DNA of 64,000 nt, taken from NCBI GenBank assembly GCA_018195615.1, contig JAGTPG010000002.1, forward strand, positions 4,581,501 through 4,645,500. The letters are read 5' to 3'. This DNA comes from Streptomyces tuirus (GTDB taxonomy: Bacteria; Actinomycetota; Actinomycetes; Streptomycetales; Streptomycetaceae). A program made the translations under genes and the position numbers. Of this stretch, positions 17,691 through 27,515 are shown one piece after another; position 1 is the first letter of the stretch; each line of letters begins with the position of its first letter. The notes under the pieces are model-generated. The model was not told the DNA's origin, did not search any database, and was given only the letters and a program-made list of their open reading frames with translations.

Positions 17691-18360
17691 TCTCGGCACA
17701 GGCGTGGGCGGATGCTCGGCTTCTGTGGGACTACCACAGCATGCACCACGACCCACGGCCCTGCTCAGTAGCCGTCGGTCTGGGCAGTCATGACCTCGGC
17801 GTGGCTGACGTTACGGCGGGGCTGTATCACCAGGGCATGGCGCCGGTCATCGTGTTCACCGGGGCGACCAGCCCCACGACCCGCGCGCGCATGCCGCGCG
17901 GGAAGCTGTCCACTACCGCGAGCGAGCGTTGCAGCTCGGGGTGCCTGAGTCCGCCGTACTTCTGGAACCACGCGCCACAAACACCGGCGAGAACATCGAG
18001 TTCACGAAAGCGGTGTTGGCGGAGGCTGGTGTCACGGCCTCGTCCGTCCTGCTCGTGAGCAAGCCGTACGAAGAGCGGCGTTCGTACGGCATGATGCGGA
18101 AGCTCTGGCCTGAGGTCGAAGTAGTGTGCGCGTCCACGTCGATGGGCCTGGAGGAGTACGCCGACTCCATCGGGGATGCCCGCATGGTGATCGACATGAT
18201 CGTGGGTGCCCTGCAACGAGTGCTCGTCTTCCCGGACTGGGACCTGTCCGTCGAACAGGTCGTGCCGGAGCCCGTCGTGGCCGCCTACGAACGGCTGTGC
18301 GTCGATGGCTTTACCAGCCGCCTCCTGCCCGCAGACGTTGCCGCCCGCCCTGGTGGGTGA
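17687..18360 (+). CDS. YdcF-family (DUF218) protein (one apparent frameshift)
   Basis: About 224 residues after repair. DUF218/YdcF Rossmann-like fold: VAVGLGSHDLGVADVTAGLY at the N-terminus, PVIVFTGATSP, then after the break ERALQLGVPESAVLLEPRATNTGENI (key residues LEPRATNTGENI) and VLLVSKPYEERRSYG. The family binds nucleotide-like ligands in E. coli YdcF; its function is unknown. The ATG overlaps the repressor stop (ATGA), so the two are co-translated. The frame breaks near 17902 (GGG needing GGGG). It occupies the place of the pif immunity gene in pSAM2. Confidence 0.82.
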
Positions 18361-18409
18361 TCTCTGGGACCTACGGAGGCGGCTAGCCCCAGGTAGACAG
18401 CCCGTCGCG

Positions 18410-18430
18410 TACGCCAACCCGTACGCCAAC
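18410..18430 (+). promoter_or_regulatory. Candidate integrase arm-binding pair (right)
   Basis: TACGCCAAC at 18410-18418 and 18422-18430, 12 bp apart and 73 bp from attR. Same sequence, spacing and orientation as the pair at 7289-7309. Confidence 0.55.
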
Positions 18431-18502
18431 AGCAGCGCACAACCACGGCTCGTCGAGGTCACCGGCGCCCAGCACGATCGGGCCCTCACCCGCCAGGACA
18501 CG

Positions 18503-18550
18503 GCCTGAAAAGCGGAAGGTCGCCGGTTCGACCCCGGCCCCAGCCACAAC
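18503..18550. repeat. attR
   Basis: 48-bp exact copy of the 3' part of tRNA-Phe (see attL). It is followed at once by the hairpin at 18553 that presumably ended the tRNA-Phe transcript before insertion. Confidence 0.95.
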
Positions 18551-18552
18551 GA

Positions 18553-18581
18553 AACCCCCGTCGAGCGCATCGACGGGGGTT
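18553..18581 (+). terminator. Displaced tRNA-Phe terminator
   Basis: Perfect stem AACCCCCGTCGA/TCGACGGGGGTT, 5-base loop, followed by CTTGTTTG. It now sits 11.4 kb from its tRNA because of the element. Confidence 0.8.
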
Positions 18582-18659
18582 CTTGTTTGTGCCCGGCCAG
18601 ACGGCCGGAGGCAAAAGCGTTAGCCAGAAAAATCGGCGGGATGAGATCCTGGATCGCGT

Positions 18660-21600
18660 ATGTCTACGCAATCCGCCCCGCCCTCGGCGCCCTCGCCCCC
18701 GCCTGACCGAGCTGTCCCTGCGTGACGCGCACCGGCTCGGGCGCAGGCTCGAAGGTGCGCGCAAGATCCGTAAGCCGGAGGCCCGTGCCGCTGTGCTGGC
18801 CGAGATCGAGGCGGAGATCAGCAAGGGCGAGGAGCGCATGGCCGGGCGACGTGCCCGCGTTCCCGAGGTCACGTACCCGGAGCAGCTGCCGGTCAGCCAG
18901 AAGAAGGGCGAGATCGCCGAGGCCATCCGCGACCATCAGGTCGTGATCGTGGCCGGCGAGACGGGCTCCGGGAAGACGACGCAGATCCCCAAGATCTGCA
19001 TGGAGCTCGGCCGGGGGTGCGCGGCATGATCGGGCACACGCAGCCGAGAAGGATCGCCGCCCGTACCGTCGCCGAGCGCGTGGCGGAGGAACTGGACACC
19101 CCGCTGGGTGAGGCTGTCGGCTGGAAGGTCCGTTTCACCGACCAGGTCGACCCGGAGGCCACGTTCGTCAAGCTGATGACGGACGGCATCCTGCTGGCCG
19201 AGATCCAGACCGACCGCGAGCTGCGCGCCTACGACACGATCATCATCGACGAGGCCCACGAGCGGTCCCTCAACATCGACTTCCTGCTGGGTTATCTCGC
19301 CCAGCTGCTGCCGAAGCGGCCCGACCTGAAGGTCGTGATCACCTCGGCGACGATCGACCCGGAGCGCTTTTCCCGGCACTTCGGCGACGCCCGATCATCG
19401 AGGTCAGCGGCCGTACCTATCCCGTGGAGGTGCGTTACCGCCCGCTCCTGGAGGAGGACGGCGACGACGCCGACCGGGACCAGATCACGGCGATCACCGA
19501 CGCCGTGGAGGAGCTGCAGAAGGAGGGGAAGGGCGACATCCTCGTCTTTCTCTCCGGGGAGCGGGAGATCCGGGACACCGCGGACGCCCTGACGAAGAAG
19601 AACTACCGGTTCACGGAGATCCTGCCGCTCTACGCCCGGCTGTCCCACGCCGAGCAGCACCGCGTCTTCCAGCCGCACACCGGCCGCAGGATCGTCCTGG
19701 CCACGAACGTCGCCGAGACGTCCCTCACGGTCCCGGGCATCAAGTACGTCATCGACCCGGGCTTCGCGCGCATCTCCCGCTACAGTCACCGCACCAAGGT
19801 CCAGCGGCTGCCCATCGAGCCGGTTTCCCAGGCGAGCGCCAACCAGCGCAAGGGCCGCTGCGGCCGTACGTCCGACGGCATCTGCATCCGCCTCTACAGC
19901 GAGGACGACTTCAACGCCCGCCCGGAGTTCACGGACGCGGAGATCCTCCGGACGAACCTCGCCTCCGTCATCCTGCAGATGACCGCGGCCGGCCTCGGCG
20001 ACATCGAGAAGTTCCCCTTCATCGACCCGCCGGACCATCGCAACATCCGCGACGGTGTGCAGCTCCTGCAGGAGCTCGGGGCGCTCGACCCGGCGCAGAA
20101 GGACCTCCGCAAGCGGCTCACCGAGACCGGCCGGAAGCTCGCCCAGCTGCCCGTCGACCCGCGGCTGGCCCGGATGGTCCTGGAGGCGGACAAGAACGGC
20201 TGTGTCCGCGAGGTCATGGTCATAGCCGCCGCGCTGTCCATCCAGGATCCGCGTGAGCGCCCTGCCGACAAGCAGACCCAGGCCGATCAGCAGCACGCCC
20301 GCTTCAAGGACGAGACCAGCGACTTCCTGGCCTACCTGAACCTCTGGCGTTATGTCCGCGAGCAGCAGAAGGAGCGGGGCTCGTCCTCCTTCCGCCGGAT
20401 GTGCAAGCAGGAGTACCTCAACTTCCTTCGCATCCGCGAATGGCAGGACATCTACAGCCAGTTGCGCACGGTCGCGAAGCAGATGGGCATCCACCTCAAC
20501 GAGGACGATGCCCCGGCCGACCGCGTCCACCTCTCTCTGCTCGCCGGACTGCTCTCGCACATCGGCATGAAGGACGTGAAGGACGGCGCGAAGAACGAGT
20601 ACCTCGGGGCCCGGAACGCCAAGTTCGCGATCTTCCCCGGCTCGGCGCTCTTCAAGAAGACCCCGCGTTTCGTGATGTCCGCCGAGCTCGTCGAGACGTC
20701 CCGCCTCTGGGCCCGCGTCAACGCGAAGATCGAGCCGGACTGGGTCGAGCCCCTCGCCCAGCACCTCGTCAAACGCACCTACAGCGAACCGCACTGGGAG
20801 AAGGACCAGGCCGCGGTGATGGCGTACGAGAAGGTCACGCTGTACGGCGTGCCGATCGTGGCGCAGCGGAAGGTCAACTACGGCCGGATCGACCCGGAGG
20901 TCAGCCGCGAGTTGTTCATCCGGAACGCGCTGGTCGAGGGCGACTGGCGCACGCACCACAAGTTCTTCGCGGACAACCGCAGGCTCCTCACCGAGGTCGA
21001 GGAGCTGGAACACCGGGCGCGGCGCCGGGACATCCTGGTCGACGACGAGACGCTGTTCGACTTCTACGACCAGCGGATCCCCGAGCATGTGGTCTCCGGC
21101 GCCCATTTCGACTCCTGGTGGAAGCGCAAGCGGCACGAGCAGCCCGACTTCCTCGACTTCGAGCGCGAGATGCTCATCAACGAGAAGGCGGGCGAGGTCA
21201 CCAAGGCCGACTATCCGGACTCCTGGCGCCAGGGGAACCTCAAGTTCCGGGTGACGTACCAGTTCGAACCGGGCGCGGACGCCGACGGCGTGACCGTGCA
21301 CATCCCGCTCCAGGTCCTCAACCAGGTCACGGAGGAGGGTTTCGACTGGCAGATCCCGGGTCTGCGGGAGGAGTTGGTCACGGAGCTGATCCGGTCCCTG
21401 CCGAAGCCGATCCGTCGCAACTACGTGCCCGCGCCGAACTTCGCGAAGGCGTTCCTGGACAAGGCGGTCCCGCTCCAGGAACCGCTCACGACGACCATGA
21501 CCCGCGAACTGCGGCGCATGGTCGGCGTGCCGTTCGAGGCGGACGACTTCGACTGGTCCAAGGTTCCCGACCATCTGCGGGTCACGTTCCGGATCGTCGA

Positions 21601-22600
21601 CGAGCGGCGGCGGAAGCTGGCGGAGGACAAGGATCTGGAGGCGCTGAAGCTGAAGTTGCGCCCCAAGGCCCGCAAGGCCCTTTCCCAGGCGGCCGCGGCC
21701 ACGGCGGAACGCCAGGGCGGCGAGTCCCTGGAGCGCAAGGGCCTCACGGACTGGACGATCGGCACGCTCACCCGCGTGTTCGAGACGCGGCGGGCCGGGC
21801 AGCCGGTGAAGGCGTACCCGGCGCTGGTCGACGACGGCGACACGGTGTCCGTACGCCTCTTCGACACGGAGGCCGAGCAGCAGCAGGCGATGTGGAAGGG
21901 GACGCGTCGGCTGGTCCTGCGCAACATCCCGGTGAATGCGGCGAAATTCGCGAGCGATCGCCTGACGAACGCGCAGAAGCTGGCGCTGTCCTCGAATCCG
22001 CACGGCTCCATCCAGGCCCTGTTCGACGACTGTGCGATGGCGGCCGCCGACAAGCTGATCGGGGATTTCGGCGGGCCGGCGTGGGACGAGGAGTCGTACC
22101 GGAAGCTGTACGACAAGGTGCGCGCCGAGATCGTCGACACGACCGTCCGTACGGTGGACCAGGTGCAGCAGGTGCTGGCCGCCTGGCAGGCCTGTGAGAG
22201 GCGTCTGAAGGCCGTACGCAGCCCCGCGCTGCTGCCGAACCTCCAGGATGTGCGGGGGCAGCTGGACGCGCTCGTGAAGCCGGGCTTCGTGACGGAGGCG
22301 GGGCTGCGTCGCCTGCCGGACCTGATGCGCTATCTGGTCGCGGCCGACCGTCGTCTGCAGCAGATGCCGACGAACGTCCAGCGGGACACGACGCGTATGC
22401 AGAAGGTCCAGGAGATGCGGGACGAGTACGCCTGGCTCCTGGAGCAGATGCCGCAGGGCCGGCCGGTCCCGTCGGCGGTCCTGGACATCCGCTGGATGAT
22501 CGAGGAGCTCCGGGTGAGCTACTTCGCGCACGCGCTGGGCACGGCGTACCCCGTCTCGGACAAGCGGATCGTGAAGGCGATCGACGCGGCAGTGCCGTAA
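18660..22600 (+). CDS. hrpA: ATP-dependent RNA helicase HrpA (four apparent frameshifts)
   Basis: DEAH-box RNA helicase of about 1314 residues after repair, the usual HrpA length. Walker A AGETGSGKT near residue 105, DEAH in IIIDEAHERSLN, SAT in VVITSATIDPE, then the helicase C-domain (HQR-like QASANQRKGRCGR), ratchet/HA2 and OB regions and the DUF3418 C-terminus. The true start is inferred as the ATG at 18660 (MSTQSAP...): adding one C to each of two C runs between 18675 and 18705 yields the family N-terminus LTELSLRDAHRLGRRLEGAR. Further breaks near 19018 (GGGGG) and 19391 (CCC). From 19424 the frame is clean. Confidence 0.93.
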
Positions 22601-22693
22601 TCACGCGTGTACATGGGGTGAGTTCGACCCGGTGCCCCGCCTCCTGTACAGTCTCTTCTCGCAGCGCAACGCACGAATGGCGCCGCGAAACCT

Positions 22694-22768
22694 GGTCCTG
22701 TGGAGCAGTTTGGAGTGCTCGCCACCCTGTCAAGGTGGAGGCCGCGGGTTCAAATCCCGTCAGGACCG
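22694..22768 (+). tRNA. tRNA-Asp (GUC), copy 2
   Basis: Identical to the 7050 copy over all 75 bases: acceptor GGTCCTG/CAGGACC and anticodon GTC. Followed by a terminator hairpin. Confidence 0.95.
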
Positions 22769-22778
22769 CAGTAAAGCA

Positions 22779-22810
22779 AGGGCTCGCACCCCATCAGGGG
22801 CGCGGGCCCT
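22779..22810 (+). terminator. tRNA-Asp terminator
   Basis: Stem AGGGCTCGC/GCGGGCCCT with an inner CCCC/GGGG and a following TTCTCTT. Confidence 0.75.
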
Positions 22811-22849
22811 TTCTCTTGGCCGCGACCGCTTCCGCTCGCCGCTCTGCCG

Positions 22850-22910
22850 AGGTGGAGGCCGCGCCCGCGGCGCAGCCGCGATCCCACGGGGCAAATCCCG
22901 TCAGGACCGC
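22850..22910 (+). pseudogene. Degenerate tRNA-Asp 3' fragment
   Basis: AGGTGGAGGCCGCG (22850-22863) and AAATCCCGTCAGGACCGC (22893-22910) match the tRNA-Asp anticodon-to-T-arm and 3' end, but 29 unrelated bases replace the T-stem. The following terminator is also duplicated (CCCCATCAGGGGCGCGGGCC). No 5' half is present, so no functional tRNA can form. Confidence 0.7.
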
Positions 22911-23238
22911 AGTACAGAGACCGGGGCCCGTACCCCATCAGGGGCGCGGGCCCTTTCTCGTGGTCGGTGACCCGGGGGCCGGTCGGTCGTCCGCCGGGGC
23001 ATCGCCGAAGGACCGTCAGGACACTGGTGCGGAACAGGGCCCACGCCCTGTCTGGGGCCGGGGCGCTGTTCTCGTCGTCGGTGGGTGGTCGCCCTTGCCT
23101 CCCTGCCGAGGCGCAGGTCGCGCCCCCGGTGTGTTCCGGGGGACTCCCGGTGGCCCTCCACGCCGTCTTGACGGCCTTTCGTTCGCTCGGTACCCAGAAA
23201 CCAGGGCCGTTCCCCGTACGGCCTCCTGGAGGTGGCGT

Positions 23239-23439
23239 ATGGCGGCATCGGCTAGGCACGAGACGCGGGCCCTGCTCCGCGCGCACCTGGCGGCCGCGTC
23301 GTCGTACCGGCATCTCACCCGTCACTGTCCGATCTGCCACCGCCTGCTGCGCCTGGCGATGGAAACGATGGAGTCCGCCCCGCGCGCCGCGCAGGTCTCC
23401 GAGGAGGCCGTCGAGGACCAGAGCCCGGCGCGGGCGTGA
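23239..23439 (+). CDS. Small conserved CxxC protein
   Basis: A 66-residue protein, MAASARHETRALLRAHLAAA at its start, with HLTRHCPICHRLLRLAMETM giving a CPxC pair between histidines (HCPICH), which could bind a metal. ATG at 23239 is preceded by GGAGG with good spacing. It resembles small Streptomyces proteins annotated DUF6274 (from memory). Role unknown. Confidence 0.7.
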   Translation: MAASARHETRALLRAHLAAASSYRHLTRHCPICHRLLRLAMETMESAPRAAQVSEEAVEDQSPARA

Positions 23440-23713
23440 TCGATGGCCGGCCCCAACACCCGTACGTACGGGGGCCACTGGAGCCGGGGCTCCTCTATCG
23501 CACCGGCGCGGGAGCTAACAAGCCGCTTGGTATGTGACGGGTGTCACCGCATGGGTTTCGAAAAGTGCGGTACTTACACCCCACCTACAACGGGTCAATT
23601 TAATATGTGCAATTGCACCCACCCCCGGGTGCCGCGCACAGCTGATCCGACACCCCTCCCCAGACTTCGACAAGCCCGCTCACAGCCAGGTCGGCGTACC
23701 GGCAGTCGGCGCA
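23440..23713. other. Intergenic, no gene seen
   Basis: Less GC-rich than its surroundings around 23570-23620 (a patch containing AATTTAATATG). It ends at the bldC terminator. No supportable coding frame. Confidence 0.5.
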
Positions 23714-23751
23714 CAAAAAAGATCGCGCTGGACCCGGCGGAGTCCAGCGCG
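23714..23751 (-). terminator. bldC terminator
   Basis: On the minus strand: stem CGCGCTGGAC/GTCCAGCGCG followed by ATC and a run of six T. Classical intrinsic terminator, about 150 bp past the bldC stop. Confidence 0.85.
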
Positions 23752-23899
23752 ACCGACGACGCACCCTGTTATGTGTCTGAGAAGCTCTGACTGGCGTGGG
23801 CGAGAGCCCTGTTGGGGCAGGACCCGCGTCGCTTGGAGCTGTGGTTCCGGACGCCTCGGCCAGTGGGGGACCAGCCGGTTTGCCCGGTTATTGAGTTGT

Positions 23900-24106
23900 T
23901 CAGGCTTCGCTGCGCTGCTGCGGAATGCCCGCGAGCAGAGCGCGGACCTCTGCCTCGCGGTAGCGGCGATGCCCGCCGAGCGTGCGGATCGACGTGAGCT
24001 TGCCGGCCTTCGCCCACCGCGTGACCGTCTTGGGGTCGACGCGGAACATCGTGGCGACCTCAGCCGGGGTCAGCAGCGGCTCGGCATCAGGGGTGCGAGC
24101 GGTCAT
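23900..24106 (-). CDS. bldC: Developmental regulator BldC
   Basis: A 68-residue MerR-type DNA-binding protein without effector domain (LLTPAEVATMFRVDPKTVTRW, KLTSIRTLGGHRRYREAEV by key residues). BldC binds cooperatively to direct repeats and holds Streptomyces in vegetative growth, delaying sporulation; this is known for the family. Length and sequence are as expected. ATG at 24106 has GAGGAGG upstream. A long leader precedes it. Confidence 0.97.
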   Translation of the reverse strand: MTARTPDAEPLLTPAEVATMFRVDPKTVTRWAKAGKLTSIRTLGGHRRYREAEVRALLAGIPQQRSEA

Positions 24107-24704
24107 GAGCGGCCTCCTCGGGAGAACCGAACCTTCTCGGTTCTTTCCTCTAAATTCTGCACCTTGACCCGCGTTGCCCGAAATGGCGGACGCGAGTCGA
24201 GTCGGTTATAGGACGAACGGCTTGTCCTCGGCACTACAACTACACCATCTGTCCAGCCGCGTCGGCCAAACCGATGGAATTGCCCTCCCAGGTGTTCATC
24301 AGCGACGGAAGCCGATGGACCATGCCATAGCGGACAGTCACGCCGCTGTGACGATCAGTCACAGGGCGATCAGGAGTCACGAGACCCCCCAAAGCGTGCA
24401 ATGCTGAGATTCCGCCCACACTGCGACGCAACGGGACGGAAGGAGCCCTCCCCGGACTCCTTGTCCTATTTTGGCATGAGGAGGGGCAAGGGGCGCAAGG
24501 GCCACGTACGTGTAGTCCGTCACGCTTGGCCTACTTGAGAGGTACGCCCGGATCGGGACCTACGTCCGATGTTGACGAGGCCTCAGCAATCGGAGAGCGC
24601 TCTTCAGGAACATCGGTGCGAGGACGAAACCCCAAAACGGGCGGTACGTCAAACGTCAGTTCGTGACCGAGCGGGAGCGGTCCGTAGGAGCCGAAGGTCA
24701 GAGG
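24107..24704. other. Long upstream region of bldC
   Basis: About 600 bases without a supportable gene; the short frames here lack motifs. Near the bldC start is the inverted repeat described separately. Locally lower GC (24140-24260, 24440-24480) suits promoters for bldC. Confidence 0.6.
24123..24144 (-). promoter_or_regulatory. Inverted repeat in bldC leader
   Basis: AGAACCGA/TCGGTTCT, perfect 8-bp arms around 6 bases, 17 bp upstream of the bldC start codon and just above its ribosome site. Could be an operator or an mRNA hairpin controlling translation. Confidence 0.45.
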
Positions 24705-25548
24705 TCAGTTCGCGGACCGCAGGTCCCGCACGGAACGCCACCGCTCCACGAGCCGGGCGTACGCCGCCCCGCGGCCTCCCCGTCGCCCCGGCGCAGCGCG
24801 GCGATGCCCTCGGCCACGTCCGCCGCCGAATGGTCGTCCTCCAGCGCCCCGGCCGGCAGGGCGTGCACCAGACCGCCGTAGTCCAGCTCCACGAGCGAGC
24901 GCGGGTGGAACTCCTCCAGCCAGCGCCCCACGTCCACCAGGCCGTCGATCAGCGGCCCCTCGTCCATGGCCTCCTTCAGGGCCCTGAGGCCCCGGGCCAC
25001 GCGCCGCCGGGCCTGGACCATGGGCGTGCGGTACCGCAGCACCGGTGGGCCGCCCACGCCGTCACCCTTGTCGTACTCGCGCTCCTCGTCGGCGACCAGC
25101 ACGAACCAGTTGATCGGCACCTGCCAGGTCGCCGTACGGATCCACGGCCGGGCGTCCGGGTTGATCGCCAGCCAGCGCTCGTAGTCCTGGGCCGCCTGGC
25201 GGCGCAGCACGGGGGCAGGACCGCGTCCAGCACGGGCGGCGGGAGCTCCTCGGAGAGCTCGTCCAGGGCCAGCCAGCCGCGCAGCCGGGTGCGCCAGGGG
25301 CAGACGCAGACGACGCCGTCCACGTCGAGCACGAAGGCGTCCTCGCTCTCGTGCACCGGCACCGGGACGGGCGGGGTGGGCGCCAAGTCGGCCAGGGCCC
25401 GGCGGAGTTCGTCCTGGTACGAGGGGCGGTCCGGCCGACGGGCGTAGCGGGCCCAGTGGCTGCGCTCCGGCTCGGGGAAGGCGGCCAGCGGTTCGTACAC
25501 GCGCAGGTAGGTCGCATAGGGGACGATCACCGAGGACACCTTGGGCAC
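24705..25548 (-). CDS. Conserved hypothetical Streptomyces protein (two apparent frameshifts)
   Basis: About 281 residues after repair; no known domain recognised. Starts V/MPKVSSVIVPYATYLRVYEP at the GTG ending at 25548. Other segments: AFVLDVDGVVCVCPWRTR, YERWLAINPDARPWIRTATW, WFVLVADEEREY and LVDVGRWLEEFHPRSLVELDY. No signal peptide or membrane segment, so probably cytoplasmic. Lies between bldC and vdh, as the SCO4090-type gene does (from memory). Frames break near 25213 (CCCCC) and 24763 (GGGG). Confidence 0.75.
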
Positions 25549-25767
25549 GCCTGCTCCCTCCCCGCGCTCCGTCGCGGAAACCTGCGGGACCCACTCACAA
25601 ACGCGCGGGAAATCTATGCAAATCGTCGCACGGGCGTACTCCGGTCGGAGGTGATCCTGAGCACTGTGCGGTCGGCGGGGCCACCAGGCCCTAATCTCAT
25701 CCTCAACAGCCCGCCACCCACACGGAGCTGGTCTCCACCCGCCGCAACTTACTCAGGAGTCACCACA

Positions 25768-26869
25768 GTGACCGACGTAACCGGCGCGCCTGCTGATGTA
25801 CTGCACACCCTGTTCCACTCGGACCAGGGGGTCATGAGCAAGTCGTGCTCTGCCAGGACCGCGCGAGCGGCCTCAAGGCCGTCATCGCCCTCCACTCCAC
25901 CGCCCTGGGCCCCGCGCTCGGCGGTACGCGCTTCTACCCGTACGCGAACGAGGCCGAGGCCGTCGCCGACGCGCTGAACCTCGCCCGCGGGATGTCGTAC
26001 AAGAACGCCATGGCCGGCCTCGACCACGGCGGCGGCAAGGCCGTGATCATCGGCGACCCGGAGAAGATCAAGACGGAGGAGCTGCTGCTGGCCTACGGCC
26101 GGTTCGTGGCCTCGCTCGGTGGCCGGTACGTCACCGCCTGCGACGTCGGTACGTACGTCGCCGACATGGACGTCGTGGCCCGTGAGTGCCGCTGGACCAC
26201 CGGGCGCTCCCCGAGAACGGCGGCGCCGGGGACTCCTCCGTCCTCACCGCCTACGGCGTCTACCAGGGCATGCGGGCGTCCGCGCAGCACCTGTGGGGCG
26301 ACCCGTCCCTGCGCGCGAAGCGGGTCGGCATCGCCGGCGTCGGCAAGGTCGGCCACCACCTGGTGGAGCACCTCGTGAAGGAGGGCGCCGAGGTCTTCGT
26401 CACGGATGTGCGCGAGGAGGCCGTACGGCGGATCACCGAGCGGCACCGCGACGTCATGGCGGTCAAGGACACCGACGAGCTGATCCGGGTCGACGGCCTG
26501 GGCATCTACGCCCCCTGCGCGCTGGGCGGCGCCCTGAACGACGACACCGTGCCCGTGCTGACCGCCGAGGTGGTCTGCGGCGCCGCCAACAACCAGCTCG
26601 CCCACCCGGGCGTGGAGAAGGACCTCGCCGACCGCGGGATCCTCTACGCGCCGGACTACGTGGTGAACGCCGGCGGTGTCATCCAGGTGGCCGACGAGCT
26701 GCACGGCTTCGACTTCGAGCGGTGCAAGGCGCAGGCGGCGAAGATCTTCGACACCACGCTGGCCATATTCGCACGTGCGAAGGAGGACGGCATTCCGCCG
26801 GCCGCCGCGGCCGACCGGATCGCCGAGCAGCGGATGCACGACGCGGCCATGGCACGCCGGTCGCGCTGA
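25768..26869 (+). CDS. vdh: Valine dehydrogenase (two apparent frameshifts)
   Basis: NAD-dependent amino-acid dehydrogenase (Glu/Leu/Phe/Val family), about 367 residues after repair. It oxidatively deaminates valine and other branched-chain amino acids, feeding precursors such as isobutyryl-CoA. Substrate domain: GLKAVIALHSTALGPALGGTR, catalytic lysine in MSYKNAMAGLDHGGGKAV. Nucleotide domain: GIAGVGKVGHHL. C-terminal NAGGVIQVADE is also typical. The GTG start at 25768 has AGGAG upstream. Breaks near 25830 (GGGGG) and 26212 (CCCC) are each repaired by one base. Divergent from the hypothetical gene. Confidence 0.93.
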
Positions 26870-27189
26870 GCGGTCACGCTGAGCGGTCACGCCTTCGAGG
26901 GACTCGCACGTTTGGCCGGTACCCGCCGGTGGGCAGTTAGAGAGAACTCTCACTTCTACCGGCGGGTCGACCGCCGATAAGTGGTTAAAATCGCGGTTGA
27001 CCAGCGAGGACGGGGCGCCTCGAAGGTCCTGGGCGCGGGCACGTCATGCGGGCGACGTACCGTATGGGCGCGGGCTCAGGTACCGTGGAAGCCCTACGGA
27101 CCGGTCTCTCTGCGGAGAGCCCGTGCCGGACCATGAACGCGTGTCAAGACTCTGGGGCCGTCGAGCCCCGTCGTTGAGGGGGTCGAGCC
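26870..27189. other. Intergenic region, no gene seen
   Basis: 320 bases between vdh and the DUF3073 gene. It holds a lower-GC patch near 26975-27000 that could be a promoter. A weak inverted repeat (GGTCTCTCTGCGGAGAGCC) lies near 27104-27122. Confidence 0.45.
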
Positions 27190-27435
27190 ATGGGGCGCGG
27201 CCGGGCCAAGGCCAAGCAGACGAAGGTCGCCCGCCAGCTGAAGTACAACAGCGGTGGGACTGACCTCTCACGCCTGGCCGAAGAGCTGGGTGCATCGCCT
27301 TCGAATCCGCAGCCGCCTAACGGCGAGCCGTTCGAAGACGATGATGACGACGACCTGTACGCACGGTACGCCGACCTCTACGAGGACGACGACGACGAGG
27401 ACGACCAGTCCTCGCAGCATCGTCGCGGCGCTTGA
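27190..27435 (+). CDS. DUF3073 family protein
   Basis: An 81-residue actinobacterial protein: basic N-terminus MGRGRAKAKQTKVARQLKY, central TDLSRLAEEL, and a strongly acidic C-terminus with repeated aspartates (DDDDDD, EDDDDEDD). Known only as a conserved domain of unknown function next to purM in streptomycetes. The start has GAGGGGGTC upstream. Intact frame. Confidence 0.9.
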   Translation: MGRGRAKAKQTKVARQLKYNSGGTDLSRLAEELGASPSNPQPPNGEPFEDDDDDDLYARYADLYEDDDDEDDQSSQHRRGA

Positions 27436-27453
27436 CCTTGCACTGAGCACTCA

Positions 27454-27483
27454 CCCGGTCGGCGACTTCGGTCACCGACCGGG
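27454..27483. terminator. Bidirectional terminator between DUF3073 gene and purM
   Basis: CCCGGTCGG/CCGACCGGG with a 12-base loop, lying between two convergent stops. Confidence 0.7.
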
Positions 27484-27515
27484 TTCTGTGCTGCGCGCAA
27501 AGTTACGACCCGTGC

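Larger units (their letters stand above)
7179..18550. mobile_element. AICE (pSAM2-type integrative and conjugative element) in tRNA-Phe, 11.4 kb
   Basis: Bounded by 48-bp identical repeats at 7179-7226 and 18503-18550. Minus strand, in transcription order: DUF6284-like, 98-residue protein, DUF2637-like, RRQRL zinc protein, spread-type membrane protein, FtsK/Tra translocase, C5-methylase-like protein, prim-pol, 118-residue protein, DUF3631 ATPase, xis, int. Plus strand: GntR repressor and YdcF protein. Most neighbours overlap by 1-4 bases, so they form coupled operons. The set matches the replication, conjugation and integration modules known from AICEs; the Nudix immunity gene of pSAM2 is absent. 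Confidence 0.95.
22769..23238. other. Gene-free stretch with tRNA-Asp terminator and a degenerate duplicate
   Basis: 470 bases holding the tRNA-Asp terminator (22779-22810), a second copy of the tRNA 3' end plus terminator (22850-22965), and a weaker third terminator-like repeat near 23040-23075. No coding frame with a ribosome site is seen. Confidence 0.6.

Noticed and set aside
19292..22531. Long open frame antisense to hrpA (1079 codons)
   Set aside because: High-GC codon bias makes long antisense frames. The sense strand has clear helicase motifs; the antisense product has none.
18660..22600. hrpA, purL, purF, purM and vdh as pseudogenes
   Set aside because: Protein conservation continues undisturbed on both sides of each break, and every break is the same kind of one-base loss in a G/C run.
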